From assembly GCA_028274465.1 (NCBI GenBank), contig CM051455.1, positions 121,183,462 to 121,247,461 on the forward strand: a DNA stretch of 64,000 nt, written 5' to 3'. The position numbers and the translations under genes were made by a program. Source of the stretch: Plantago ovata. Taxonomy: Eukaryota > Streptophyta > Magnoliopsida > Lamiales > Plantaginaceae. Shown here in pieces: positions 32,220 through 42,736 of this stretch. How positions within the stretch are numbered: position 1 is the stretch's first letter; every line of letters begins with the position of its first letter. The notes below the pieces were generated by a model. The model was not told the DNA's origin. It searched no databases and saw nothing but the letters and a program-made list of their open reading frames with translations.

Positions 32220-33276
32220 AGCTTTCGGAAAGAAGTAATGTTTCTACAAAATTACAAATAAACATCCAAAAATATACGTATGAACACTTGAGAACATTCA
32301 AGTATAACAAGGGTAACATAACACAACAATTATATCGATGACTAACATATCACCCAAGTTCAGTGGCTAACATACCACTCACATATAGTGAGGAAGATGG
32401 ATTATATCATTAGTACTATTGTCAAACATATTAACAATGTGCTAAAAAACAAACTCTCAATTCCTAAAATACCCATTTCATCCCAAATCAACCAAAACTT
32501 GTGCATTCCCCCTAATTTGAGGTACACAACATAATAGCTAGATACTAGTAGAATGCATACAATTCATTGAGATAGGAAAAATGGAAGAACACTCAAATTT
32601 AGACAAGTTAGGGTTGGAATTGAATACCTTTGATTGCGGAAGAAATGGTGAAAGAATCACGCAATTGACTAGCTACCCGTGTTCCTTGATGCAAGAGCTT
32701 CGAAATGCCTATAACCTTGCTTGAAATGGTCAAGAAATGAAGAACATATGGAATGGGAATTCGCGCCGGTCACCAGAAACGGGAAGCTATGCTTCTCTGT
32801 CTGTGTTTGTGTGTTGTGTATATGTCTGAGACACTAAGTCACAGTATATATATATCCAGGCAGCGACTCATCCGTCGCTACACAGCGACGGATGATCCCA
32901 TCCGTCGCTACACAGCGACGGATGATCCCATCCGTTGCTGCCTTTATTTTTCTTTTTTCTTTTTTCCTTTTTTGTGGTCAACTCTGTAGAGCGACGGATG
33001 ACTCATTTGTCACTGTACATCGACGGATAAGTTCATCCGTCGTTGTTGTCAGTGGCAACAGATGAATCATCCGTCGTGGATATAGCGACGAATGAGTCAT
33101 CCGTCGTTGAGCTCGCACACCCTAAGGGCTTAGGGACGCGCTCTACCGCGAATTGCTCTCATCCGTCTCTGATCCATTCCCATCCGTCGCTAAAATCCCG
33201 ATCCGTCGCTGTAGACAGCGACGGATGGATCCGTCGCTAAAAACCGTGGATGTTAGTGGGATTTATTGTAGTGTTC

Positions 33277-33374
33277 AAAGATGGTATTCTCCTCTATTTA
33301 TAGTGTAAATTTCGTGCTTAGGTCAGTAGAGAAGACTCCCAGCAAGTTCCAAGTCTGTTGTGATTGGCTGAAAT
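33277..33374 (-). promoter_or_regulatory. TATA-containing promoter-like segment of the unidentified element
   Basis: On the minus strand a CTATAAATAGAGG box (about 33291-33303) is preceded by GCCAATCA near 33365, a CAAT-like motif. The coding remnant resumes at 30718 on the other side of the CACTA element. The CACTA insertion falls ~30 bp downstream of the TATA, close to where transcription would start, and copia B inserted ~70 bp upstream. Confidence 0.5.
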
Positions 33375-35482
33375 TGATAGTGTATATGTCCTAGAGACAG
33401 TCCTTACTAAGGGCATGGTGCCCTTGTAGAGGATATATATGTACTATTACACAGGTCAACGTAATATAATATATGTTTGTTTCATTTTACTGTTGAGTAT
33501 TGCTTTCATATTTATATTACACTAGGCTGCAGCATGTCATATCTATATTGCTGTCTGTATTGATACTGAACATGTCCCCTCGGATAGATGACCGATCACA
33601 CAGTTAGTGGGAGCTATGTGAGTTATCATCTATCCCAAACTCTCCCTAGTCGTGGTACATCTCGGATGTGAGGGTCTGAATGAACCTGACAAGACTAGTA
33701 TGCGTGGAGGTTATACTTGTTGGAGCAAGTGTGAGCCGATCCCACGGCCACGGAACGGATTGTTGGACAATCAAGGAACGTTCCCATACCTGCGCATAGT
33801 TGTTCGAAGAAGCTTTATCGAACAATGGAAGTACCCACCGGACACTCCCATCGATGTATACTCTACACCGACGTGTCTATGGGAACCGGTGAGTTGTCGA
33901 AGTGATGCCATTCGTCCTTTGCACTTACAGGACTTTATCATCACATTTGTTGCTCCATATCCTTGGTGGACCCGTCGATGTCAGCTCTGAATAAGCAGTT
34001 GACCTAAGACACGATCCAGGATTATGGCTAAATACAAATGGGGGTGATAAGTGATTCTGTGAAGGATTCATCTCTCAAGTGTAGCACAGGAGAGCACTGC
34101 TCGTAGTCTGCATAGTTGTGTTGGTAAAGTCACTGGCTAGTGCAAATGATATATTATGATGGTCATAAGTATATCTTAACCAAACAACTCCCTGAGACGC
34201 CCGTGGATGTATTATTGGGATAGACGCTTCATCGATCCTAGATACATCCGAGCAAGTCAGATGAAGGGACGTTACCATCGCCGCGTTGAGCGCAACAGGC
34301 TTCGCAACGAAAGGGTTAGCTTTGAGAAACCTCTCAAACGTTCTCACGTATTAATATTGCAAATGGAACCGTCTAGGAATTCCATGTTGCCTAGTCTAGG
34401 ACTTGCTTAATACGGTGAGGCCCTATGGGTCACACTATGCGGTGATTCAGCCTATCAGGATATCCTTGAAGATGGAATCGCAATTAATTTGGAATTAATT
34501 GTGATTGATGGATTATAATTGATTTGGAATTAATTATAATAATTGGTGGCTCAATTAATGATTTGGAATTATTAATTGAATTGGCTAAGTAATTGTATTT
34601 TATGTAAATACAATTAAAGATTATATTTTGAAAATATAATGGAGGTTTGATTGTAAAGGATATGTTAATTTAGAATTAACATATGCACTTGGGAAAAAAA
34701 AAAAATCTACTTGGAGTTTGGATTGCCTTAGAAATATATGTGGGTCCCAAAAGTGGGACCCACGTCCCGTAGGAGAGGCGCGCGCGCGCGCGTGGCAGAA
34801 TAGGGGAAGGAGTTCGACTCCTTCCTCTATTAGAAGTCCAAGGGATAAGTTAGATTTTCCTGATTGAGTTTTGATTTGATTGGGAATGAATCTAGACTTG
34901 ATATTGGTTTCCTTGTGCGATAAGAATTAGATTCTTATTCCTTTACGAAGTCTAATTGCTTATGCTTTAGGCTTCTATAGACTACTATATATAGTAGACT
35001 ATTGGAGAGAGTTTTACATACGGTTACAGACGATTTTACGTGTAATTTTGATTCACAGTTATTCTACCCAGTTTTCTTAGAGAAAATAAAAACTCTCCCC
35101 TCCTCCCTTAGCCTCACGCGCGCGCACACCGCCACCGGAGGGAATTTCCGCCCCGTCTTCTTGGTCACATAAAGAATATCCTAGCATTCTTCCGATAGGC
35201 TGTTCATCCGTGGATACCAAGGTTGAGGTTCTAGGAGCTGGAAACTAACTCTTATTGTCTTGCAGATATACAGAGTATTGTAGATATCTTCGACTTCGAC
35301 GAATGAGAAGATACACCGGATTATTACGAAGACTTGGAAGCTGCTTTGGAAGTAAGGTTAGTCTTCTAATTGACGTGTTTATATATATACGACATATGCA
35401 TAATCAATTAACCAGTATGTTAAGAAAAATTTTAAAATTCCGCTGCGTACCCAAGGGGTAACTCTGACCATATTTTCTTACA
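33375..35482 (+). repeat. 5' LTR of copia B
   Basis: 2108 bp, TGATAGTGTATATG to TATTTTCTTACA. Contains a TATA-like CTACTATATATAGTAG near 34980-35000, an inverted TGGGTCCCAAAAGTGGGACCCA block near 34740 and a CGCGCGCGCG run near 34785. Open frames such as 33652-33990 are non-coding. Confidence 0.95.
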
Positions 35483-35499
35483 GTGGTATCAAAGTTTGG
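35483..35499 (+). promoter_or_regulatory. primer-binding site of copia B, diverged
   Basis: GTGGTATCAAAGTTTGG follows the LTR end. Compared with the canonical TGGTATCAGAGC kept in copia A, G-to-A and later changes weaken pairing with initiator tRNA-Met. Confidence 0.8.
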
Positions 35500-35660
35500 T
35501 TAATTGATTACGTATATACGTATATATATTGTATGATTTTGTAGATATGTGGATGCAATTGATTCTATGATGAATTCGATTTTCAAAAGTTTTGTTTTTT
35601 ATATAAATTTAGAATTTATATTTAAAAAAAAAAAAAAAAATTAAATATATATAATTTTTT

Positions 35661-35977
35661 CGACCGGGCCGGTTGCGCGTCGCAAGCGGCGGCCGACGGC
35701 GCCTGCGGCAGCAGGCGCCCGGGGCCTGCATGCGGCATACCGCAGGCGCTCGGGCGCCTGCGTTCGCAGGCGCTGCCCGCGGCACGGGCGCCTAGCGGTA
35801 CCGCAGGCGCCCTGCCTGCGGCACGGGCGCTAGACGCCCGTGCCGCGGGCAGCGCCTGCGGACGCAGGTGCCCGGTGCCGGGCGCCTGCACCCGCGGCGT
35901 CCGGTACACGCGTGCCGCGGGCGCCGGGCGCCCGGGGCCGCGGGCACCGGGAGGGGGCGGGACTAGGTCCCGTCCCA
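35661..35977. repeat. extremely GC-rich block in copia B leader
   Basis: About 320 bp of almost pure G and C inside an AT-rich leader, bounded by A-runs. Built from shuffled GCGCCTGCGGCA and GGGCGCC motifs in both orientations. The equivalent part of copia A is only ~35 bp (11968-12002), so the block has expanded. Open frames on both strands are compositional. Confidence 0.85.
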
Positions 35978-36352
35978 CGTTTTTAAAAAAAAAAAAAAAT
36001 TATATATTTTCGGGTTGGACCCAAAATCGAATTTTGAAAGTTTTGAGGATTGAATTTTATATTTGGAATATAAATATGATTTAATTGTAATTGTTTTAAA
36101 CTATAGGCGTTAAATTTAATTAGTATAAAGTTAAAGGGCTTATTTGTAATTTATCAATTTATTGTTTATTGCAAATTAGTCCTTCTACCTTTGAATTTTA
36201 GATTTAACACCTCTAAGGTTTTTAAAATTACAATTAAGTCCTTCGGATTTTCAAAAATTCTACTTGGTCAATAGAATTTTCGAATGTTCAATCTAGTCCA
36301 AATTTTTAATTATTTCATAGAGATTATAAGTATGGGATTATAATTTTCATAA

Positions 36353-37496
36353 GACAAAATTACGTCTACCACCCTCACTAAGCACTCACTTTTCATCCTA
36401 GTCCAACATTAGCGGAGAATTACATTCTAGTCCAGCCGGACCTCCAGTGTTGACTCCGGTAAGTTGGGTTTTCTAATTTTCGCTCAACCAAACACGCCCT
36501 TAACTATATAATTTTCTATTTTTTATTTCTTTTCATTTTTTCTTTCTTTTCTTTTTTCTATTTTTCTTTTTCTCTTTTTTCTCTTTTCTCTTTTCTTTTA
36601 CATTTGTTTTAAATCCAACTCCGGTACCGGAGTTTACAGCTCCGATTGGAGCTGTGTTAAGCTCCAATCGGAGCTTGGCACAGCTCCAATCGGAGCTGTG
36701 TTACACAGCTCCGACTGGAGCCGTGCAAAGCTCGAGTCGGAGCTTAACAAAGCTCCGACTGGAGCTTTGCAAAGCTCCAGTCGGAGCTTTGTTAAGCTCC
36801 GACTGGGGCTTTGCACAGCTCCAATCGGAGCTGTGTTATACAGCTCCGATTGGAGCTGTATTAAGCTCCAATCGGAGCTTAACAAAGCTCCGATTGGAGC
36901 TTAACACAGCTCCAATCGGAGCTGTATAACACAGCTCCGATTGGAGCTGTGCCAAGCTCCGATCGGAGCCCTAATCGGAGCTTTGTACTCCGATCAGAAA
37001 GCTCCGATCGGAGCTACTGTTCATCGTCTTCCTCTTTCTTTTTTTTTTTTTTTGTTTTTTTTTTTTTTTTTTTTTGATTTAGTATTATTTATTTTTATTT
37101 AATAAAGAAAAAAAGAAAAGGTAAAAAATAAAATTTGGGACTCATTTTGAAATTCAATTTTTGTAGGGGTTTGTTTTAAAATAATTTGTAAACTATTTTG
37201 AAATATAGCTAAATTATGTGGGTTAATTTATAAATTGTTTGTGTTAATATTGTAAAAGTCAAACATTTGGGGTGAATTTGTAATAAACGAAACTTCATGT
37301 TGTTTGGCGTAATTCAGAATCTGAAATTCCGGCGGGGGCATAAATGTCATTTCCAGGGCTTAGAGCGCAGAAAGTCAAATCCGTGGGTTAAAATGTAATT
37401 ACATTGGTTTAGTAAGGGAGTCTCGTGTAATAAAAAATATAGCTGGACTAATCTGTAATACTCAACAATAGTAGGGGTACCAAAAGTAATAGCCCC
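36353..37496. mobile_element. Mutator-like foldback element in copia B leader, 9-bp target duplication
   Basis: 1144 bp flanked by the perfect 9-bp repeat TTTTCATAA (36344-36352 and 37497-37505). The uninterrupted leader of copia A at 11700-11740 shows the empty site with a single TTTTCATAA, which proves the insertion boundaries. The right part is the reverse complement of 17384-17780, so this is the same family as the inner element there, in opposite orientation. It carries the GGAGCT palindrome array at 36617-37018 between pyrimidine and purine tracts. No transposase. Confidence 0.93.
36617..37018. repeat. AGCTCC/GGAGCT palindrome array in foldback element
   Basis: About 15 near-palindromic 16-bp cores (AGCTCCRAYYGGAGCT), with centre spacing mostly 22 bp (6-base spacers GTGTTA, TAACAA, TTGCAA, TTGTTA) and sometimes 25 bp (9-base spacers such as GTGTTACAC and GTATAACAC). 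Spacers are themselves near-complements of one another. Both strands stay open over 250 bp because the units are symmetric and stop-free; they are not genes. Confidence 0.93.
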
Positions 37497-37615
37497 TTTT
37501 CATAATGAAATTATGAAGTCATTTGTCATCCACATAGGCTACTACTTGTTTCATATGCTCAATATGCTATTGTTTGACAATGCATGTTTAAATACCATGT
37601 TTTTACATTCCGTTC

Positions 37616-37785
37616 GACCGCTATGCATGCGAGGGTAGGCGGCGCCCTCTTATATGTCGGACCGCATATTTATGTATGGGTAGGCGACACCCATTATATG
37701 CTTGACCGCGTTTAGAACTAGAATGGATAGGCGACATCCATTACGTGTAGACCGTTCATGCATGATGGGTAGGCGGCGCCCTTAT
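37616..37785 (+). repeat. tandem hairpin array in copia B leader
   Basis: Four tandem units of 43-46 bp, each opening with GACCG. Hairpins: 37631-37649 (GAGGG/CCCTC), 37676-37694 (ATGGGT/ACCCAT), 37722-37742 (AATGGAT/ATCCATT) and 37767-37781 (GGG/CCC). The loop is AGGCGRC in all. Stem bases differ between units but remain paired. Confidence 0.88.
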
Positions 37786-37830
37786 TTGTTTGTAGATGAC
37801 TGATAACAACCCTCAAGCTACAAGCCCCAA

Positions 37831-38059
<229 letters not shown>

Positions 38060-38545
38060 TTCTGAGATGCTTTCCATAGGGTGCTTTAATTTTGAACTTT
38101 CATTGCGTTTTCTTGTATTGGCGACCTCGTCTGACAAGACTCGCAGTAATCGTCAAATTAGAGTAAGCCTATGGTTATGACTTACTGCATATTGTATCTA
38201 GCGACCTCGATAGGTGCAATATGTAGGGCATCGGGTTAAATTAGATTTAACAACCAAGAGTTGCGTGCCGCAATTGGATAGTCTTACTAGTCCTACCGGT
38301 CATATTATGCTATGCGACCAGCCCCCGTTGGAGTATGGCATAATATGGATTTGGATCTTGGCCACTACGGTAACTTGTTGGACATTACCCGTATGTTTGT
38401 TGTGGGGACAAGCGTATGTGAAAATAGTGGGAGCTAAGCAGCTAAAGGACCTTGTTGTTTAGTTATGTTGACTGTGTATTTAGAAATAATATTTCAATAG
38501 TTGATTTATTATTTTCGTTCTATATTATTTCTCCTAGAAACCGAA

Positions 38546-39110
38546 ATGGCGAGAATCTCGCTCCGTACTGTCTTAGAGAAGCAAATTTTAACCGGACCAA
38601 ACTTCCTAGATTGGATCAGGAATATACGTTTGGTGCTGAGGTACGAAAAGATTGAGTACGTCTTGGACGAGGTCATTCCTGTGTGCCCCGAGAATCAGAC
38701 TGCCAATCAAGTTGCTGATTTGGAATCAAGCCAACAAGGCAAAGTCTGATAAGCATCATGAGGATGCTAGATCCGCGCAGTGTATTATGCTGGCGGCAAT
38801 GAGCAATGAGCTGCAGAGGCAACATGAAAGCATGTTGCCGTATGAGATGCTGAAGCATCTTGAGTCGGTCTTGGAGACGACAGTTAGAAGTGTTGAATTT
38901 GATTTGATCAAACAGATACACAGATGCAAGCTCAATGAAGGAGGGAACATGTCTGAACATGTTCTCAAGATGAGAATAAGATCATGGTGATCTTTGTCCT
39001 TCAATCATTGCCGAGTTCGTATTCGCAGTTCATCGTTAACCACCATGAATGCGAAGGACGTAACACTGGCCGAACTCCATAATCTGCTGAAGACATATGA
39101 TCAAAACTCT
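38546..39110 (+). pseudogene. copia B gag
   Basis: Starts at ATG 38546 (MARISLRTVLEKQILTGPN), then FLDWIRNIRLVLRYEKIEYVLDE, the standard copia gag opening. It shifts frame near 38720 and continues as HESMLPYEMLKHLESVLETTVRSVEFDLI, then shifts again before the zinc knuckle region. The sequence up to the ATG is nearly identical to copia A, but the gag itself is much more diverged from A than pol is. Confidence 0.85.
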
Positions 39111-40533
39111 TCCTAAGAAGGAAAAGTCGATCATGCTTGTTGGGCAACCGTCTAACTCGAACCCGAAAAGCAAAGGTGCTAAGGGTAAGGGAAAGTCGGG
39201 AGCCAAGGCTAACACTTGGAGTGATAAGCCTAAGCGTCCGAACCATAAAAGGAAGTTCAAGAGGAGCGGAACGGTACACACAGATGGATGTCTTTTCTGT
39301 AAGCAGAAAGGACATTGGAAGAATGATTGCCCTAAGCTGAGGGCAGATCAAGCTAAGAAGCCACCAGCTTCTAGCTCAGGTATGTTTGTTATTGAAATGA
39401 ACATGACTACTTTTGACTCCAATGGTTGGGTATTAGATACAGCCTGTGGCTCACACATTTGTAATAATGTGCAGGGGCTGATTGATCACAGGCTAGTCAA
39501 GCGAGGTGAAATCGACTTGCATGTTGGGAACGACAATCCAGTTGAAGCCAAACGCGTTGGACGCAGCAAGATAGATTTACCTTCGGGACAATGTTTAGAA
39601 CTTGATAATGTTTATTTTGTTCCATCCATTGTCAGAAATATTATTTCCATTCCATTGTTAGACAATATGGGTTTTTCCTTTCGATTTGCGAATAATACTT
39701 GTTATTTTTCATTAAATGATCAGTATTATGGAAAGGCTCGCTTGGTGAATGGTTTATATATTTTGCAAAGTAGTCAACCTTTATTTCAAATACATAACAA
39801 ACAACCGTCTTCAAGTAAGAAGAATAATCCATCTTATCTATGGCATTGTAGGCTAGGTCATATCAATGAAACACGGATTCAAAGACTAGGGAAGTTGGAC
39901 TACTTAGAACCATTTGATTTCGAATCATATGGTACATGTGAATCTTGTGTTAAGGGTAAGATGACGAACAAACCTTTTGTTGGACAAGGTGTTCGTGCCA
40001 CTCGCTGCTTAGAGCTCATACATACCGATGTATGTGGACCGTTTAAAGTCCATGCGCGTGGGGGTTATCCTTACTTCGTTACCTTTACTGACGATTTCTC
40101 AAGGTATGGATATATCTTTCTTATGAAGAATAAATCCGAGACCTTTGGGAAATTCAAGGAGTTTAGGAATGAGGTCGAGAATGAATTGAACCTAAGGATA
40201 GTCACTCTTCGATCGGATCGAGGAGGTGAATACCTTAGTGAAGAATTTATCGATTACTTGAAGGAAAATGGGATTCAATCGCAATGGACTCCTCCTGGAA
40301 CACCACAGTTAAACGGTGTGTCTGAGAGGAGGAATCGAACCCTGTTAGACATGGTAAGATCAATGATTGGATTCTCGACTCTTCCAAAGTATCTGTGGGG
40401 ATATGCATTACAAACTGCAATCTACATTCTGAACCGTGTACCATCTAAATCAGTGGAGAAAACTCCTTATGAGTTATGGAAGGGAAAGAAGCCTTCACTG
40501 GGCTATCTTAGACCTTGGGGTTGTCCTCGATAG
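39097..40533 (+). pseudogene. copia B zinc knuckle, protease and integrase
   Basis: Open for 478 residues: basic region ([14 protein letters not shown]), CCHC knuckle [14 protein letters not shown], protease active site [14 protein letters not shown], pre-integrase [13 protein letters not shown], and an integrase core with all three acidic positions present ([29 protein letters not shown]). It ends at GCPR by a one-base deletion near 40527 (TGTCCTCGAT, against TGTCCTGCGAT in copia A), where the frame continues in 40515-41021. Confidence 0.93.
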
Positions 40534-41351
40534 TCAAGCTGATGCTCACTGATAAGTTAGATGCCAAGGGTGTCAAAGTATATTTCATAGGCTATCCTCG
40601 TCAGACGAGAGGCTATGAATTCTATCATGCTGAAGATCACAAGGTGATCGTGTCTAGAAACGTGAAGTTTTTAGAAGCTGAATACCTCGAAGAAGAGAGG
40701 TTAGATGATATGATAGAACTTGAAGAAATTCAAGACTTTGACACACGCGAACATGAGGTCTTTAAATCTTCTGATTTGGACTCAAGTTCAGTGGGAGCTT
40801 TCGAAGCAGACAAGGGTGATGATATGACACTTGCTAGGCATGTCATAGTCAGTGGGAGTCCTGTGATTAGATCAACAGTTGAAACCACACCTGTAGAACC
40901 CGTTGTCAACCAACCTGTGCAACAAGTTGCACAAGAGCAGCCTCCCGCAAGGGAACAGGGTCGCGCCCAACGACCAGCTGCATCAGTACCCACTGATAAT
41001 GTTCGTGTTACACGAAGCTAGAAAAGAAAAGCACCAGAACAAGTCGAGCTCTGTAGGTCGAAGAGGATCCTTAGAGGACCTCAGAAGCAAAGCCTTATGA
41101 TAGAAGACATCAGTGAACTTGATGTCGGTTTATCAGATCGGGAAGATCCCGAGACCTACAAAGAGGAAATAATTGATATTGACTCAGACAAATGGCAAGA
41201 GGTCATGGAATTAGAAATGGATTCAATGTACCAGAACCAAGTTTGGAACTTGGTAGACTTGCCCTAAGGGGTTAGACCAATTGGGTGCAAATGGGTCTTT
41301 AAACGAAAGACAGATGCCGATGGCAAGGTACAAACGCACAAAGCTAGGCTT
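40515..41351 (+). pseudogene. copia B integrase C-terminal and linker region
   Basis: Continuation of pol in the shifted frame: [22 protein letters not shown], the conserved end of copia integrase, then an acidic linker. A TAG at 41019-41021 replaces a Gln codon kept in copia A (TRSQKRKAPE), and a TAA at 41265-41267 replaces a Gln in DLPQGVRPIG. Frame is otherwise continuous with RT. Confidence 0.9.
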
Positions 41352-42722
41352 GTGGCGAAAGGCTACACGCAAAGGTATGGCATCGATTACGATGAAACCT
41401 TTTCACCAGTAGCAAAATTGAAGTCCATTCGAATTCTACTTGCGATAGCTGCCTACTATGATTATGAAATCTGGCAGATGGATGTAAAGACAGCCTTCCT
41501 CAATGGCAACCTTGAGGAAGAGGTCTATATGGTACAGCCGGAAGGTTTTATTAGTAAAACCAGGCCAACTGCTGTATGCAAATTACAGAGATCCATCTAT
41601 GGGCTAAAGCAAGCGTCAAGGAGCTGGAATATCCGCTTTGATGAAGCTGTCAAATCGTTTGACTTCATCAGAAGCAAGGAAGATCCCTGTGTCTATGCGA
41701 GACACAGCGACAAAGGAGTTGTTTTCATGATCATTTATGTAGATGACATTTTGATCATGGGAAACAATGTCTCTATGCTAGAAGAGACTAAAGTTTGGTT
41801 ATCAAGTACCTTCTCAATGAAGGACTTGGGTGAAGCGAACTACATCCTAGGGATCAAGATCTTTAGAGATAGATCCAAGAGGATATTGGGAATGACACAG
41901 TCCACCTACATCGACAAAATAGTGAAGCGTTATAAGATGGACGACTCAAAGAGAGGCTTTCTCCCAGCTAGGCATGGGATTGTCTTATCAGTTAAGGATG
42001 GTCCTAAAACTGATGAAGAAAGAAATGCAATGAGTCGTGTACCCTATGCTTCGGCAGTAGGGTCTATAATGTATGCAATGAATTGCACAAGGCCCGATGT
42101 GGCATATGCACTTAGTGTCACTTGTCGACACCAACAGAATCCAGGAGTACCTCACTGGACTGCTGTGAAGAACATTCTTAAGTACCTTAGACGGACTAAA
42201 GAGATGTTCTTGGTGTTTGGTGGAGAACCAGAATTGAAGATGTTTGGGTATGTCGACGCTGGATTTGAATCAGATCCTGATGACTTTAAGTCACAGACAG
42301 GATACGTATTCAACTTGAACGGAGGAGCTGTCTGTTGGAAGAGTTCTAAGCAAGCCACGGTTGCTGACTCATCCACAGAGGCCGAGTACATTGCTGCATC
42401 AGAAGCATCGAAAGAAGCTGTCTGGATTTCAGAGTTCTTGAAGGAATTGAGGGTTGTTCCTGCTCCCAGTCCAATAACGATTTATTGGGACAATACGGGC
42501 GCCGTCGCTCAAGCTAGGGAGCCAAGATCTACAAACAAGAACAAACATGTACTTAGAAAATATCACGTTATACGTGAGATCATAGATAGAGGAGAAGTTA
42601 GTATAGAACGTGTCTCAACCACGGACAACGTGGCAGATCCTTTCACCAAGGTCTTATCAGTGGAAGTCCACTTAAGACATTATGCTAATCTGGGCATTAG
42701 GCATAAAGGTGACTGGCTCTAG
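41352..42722 (+). pseudogene. copia B reverse transcriptase and RNase H
   Basis: 456 residues uninterrupted to the natural stop. RT catalytic residues are intact (WQMDVKTAFLNG, YVDDILIMG), with YGLKQASRSWN and LGEANYILGIKI. RNase H has GYVDAGFESDPDDFKSQTGY, DSSTEAEYIAASEA and IYWDNTGAVAQAREPR, ending KHVLRKYHVIREII. These domains look functional, but they cannot be reached by translation from gag because of the upstream stops and frameshifts. Confidence 0.93.
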
Positions 42723-42724
42723 TC

Positions 42725-42736
42725 TAAGTGGAAGAT
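42725..42736 (+). promoter_or_regulatory. polypurine tract of copia B
   Basis: TAAGTGGAAGAT directly before the 3' LTR start TGATAGCG; copia A has AAGTGGGAGAT. Confidence 0.75.

Larger units (their letters stand above)
30719..33273 (-). mobile_element. complete non-autonomous CACTA element, 3-bp target duplication
   Basis: 2555 bp from CACTACAAATTATCC (30719) to ATTTATTGTAGTG (33273), flanked by TTC at 30716-30718 and 33274-33276. A 3-bp duplication and CACTA ends define the En/Spm superfamily. Both subterminal regions (30735-31030 and 32860-33240) are packed with GCGACGGATG/CATCCGTCGC motifs in both orientations. The inside encodes a broken Ptta-type accessory protein on the minus strand but no TNP2-like DDE transposase, so it must be moved in trans. 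It lies ~30 bp downstream of a TATA-like box of an unidentified element. Confidence 0.93.

Noticed and set aside
33652-34410. Open frames inside copia LTRs (33652-33990, 34207-34410 and their copies in other LTRs)
   Set aside because: They recur in every LTR copy, on either strand, with no recognisable domain, inside regulatory sequence.
35622-36084. Ala/Pro/Gly/Arg-rich proteins over the GC-rich block
   Set aside because: Compositional frames open on both strands in the untranslated leader of copia B.
36634-36929. Overlapping 83-91-residue frames on both strands rich in SEL/SSDWS repeats
   Set aside because: They follow from symmetric, stop-free palindromic repeat units. The same applies to 17844-18116 and 16840-17343.
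36617-37018. CRISPR-like spacing of repeats
   Set aside because: The genome is a plant; spacers are short (6 or 9 bases), few in kind and related to one another, and no cas genes exist. The array belongs to a DNA transposon.
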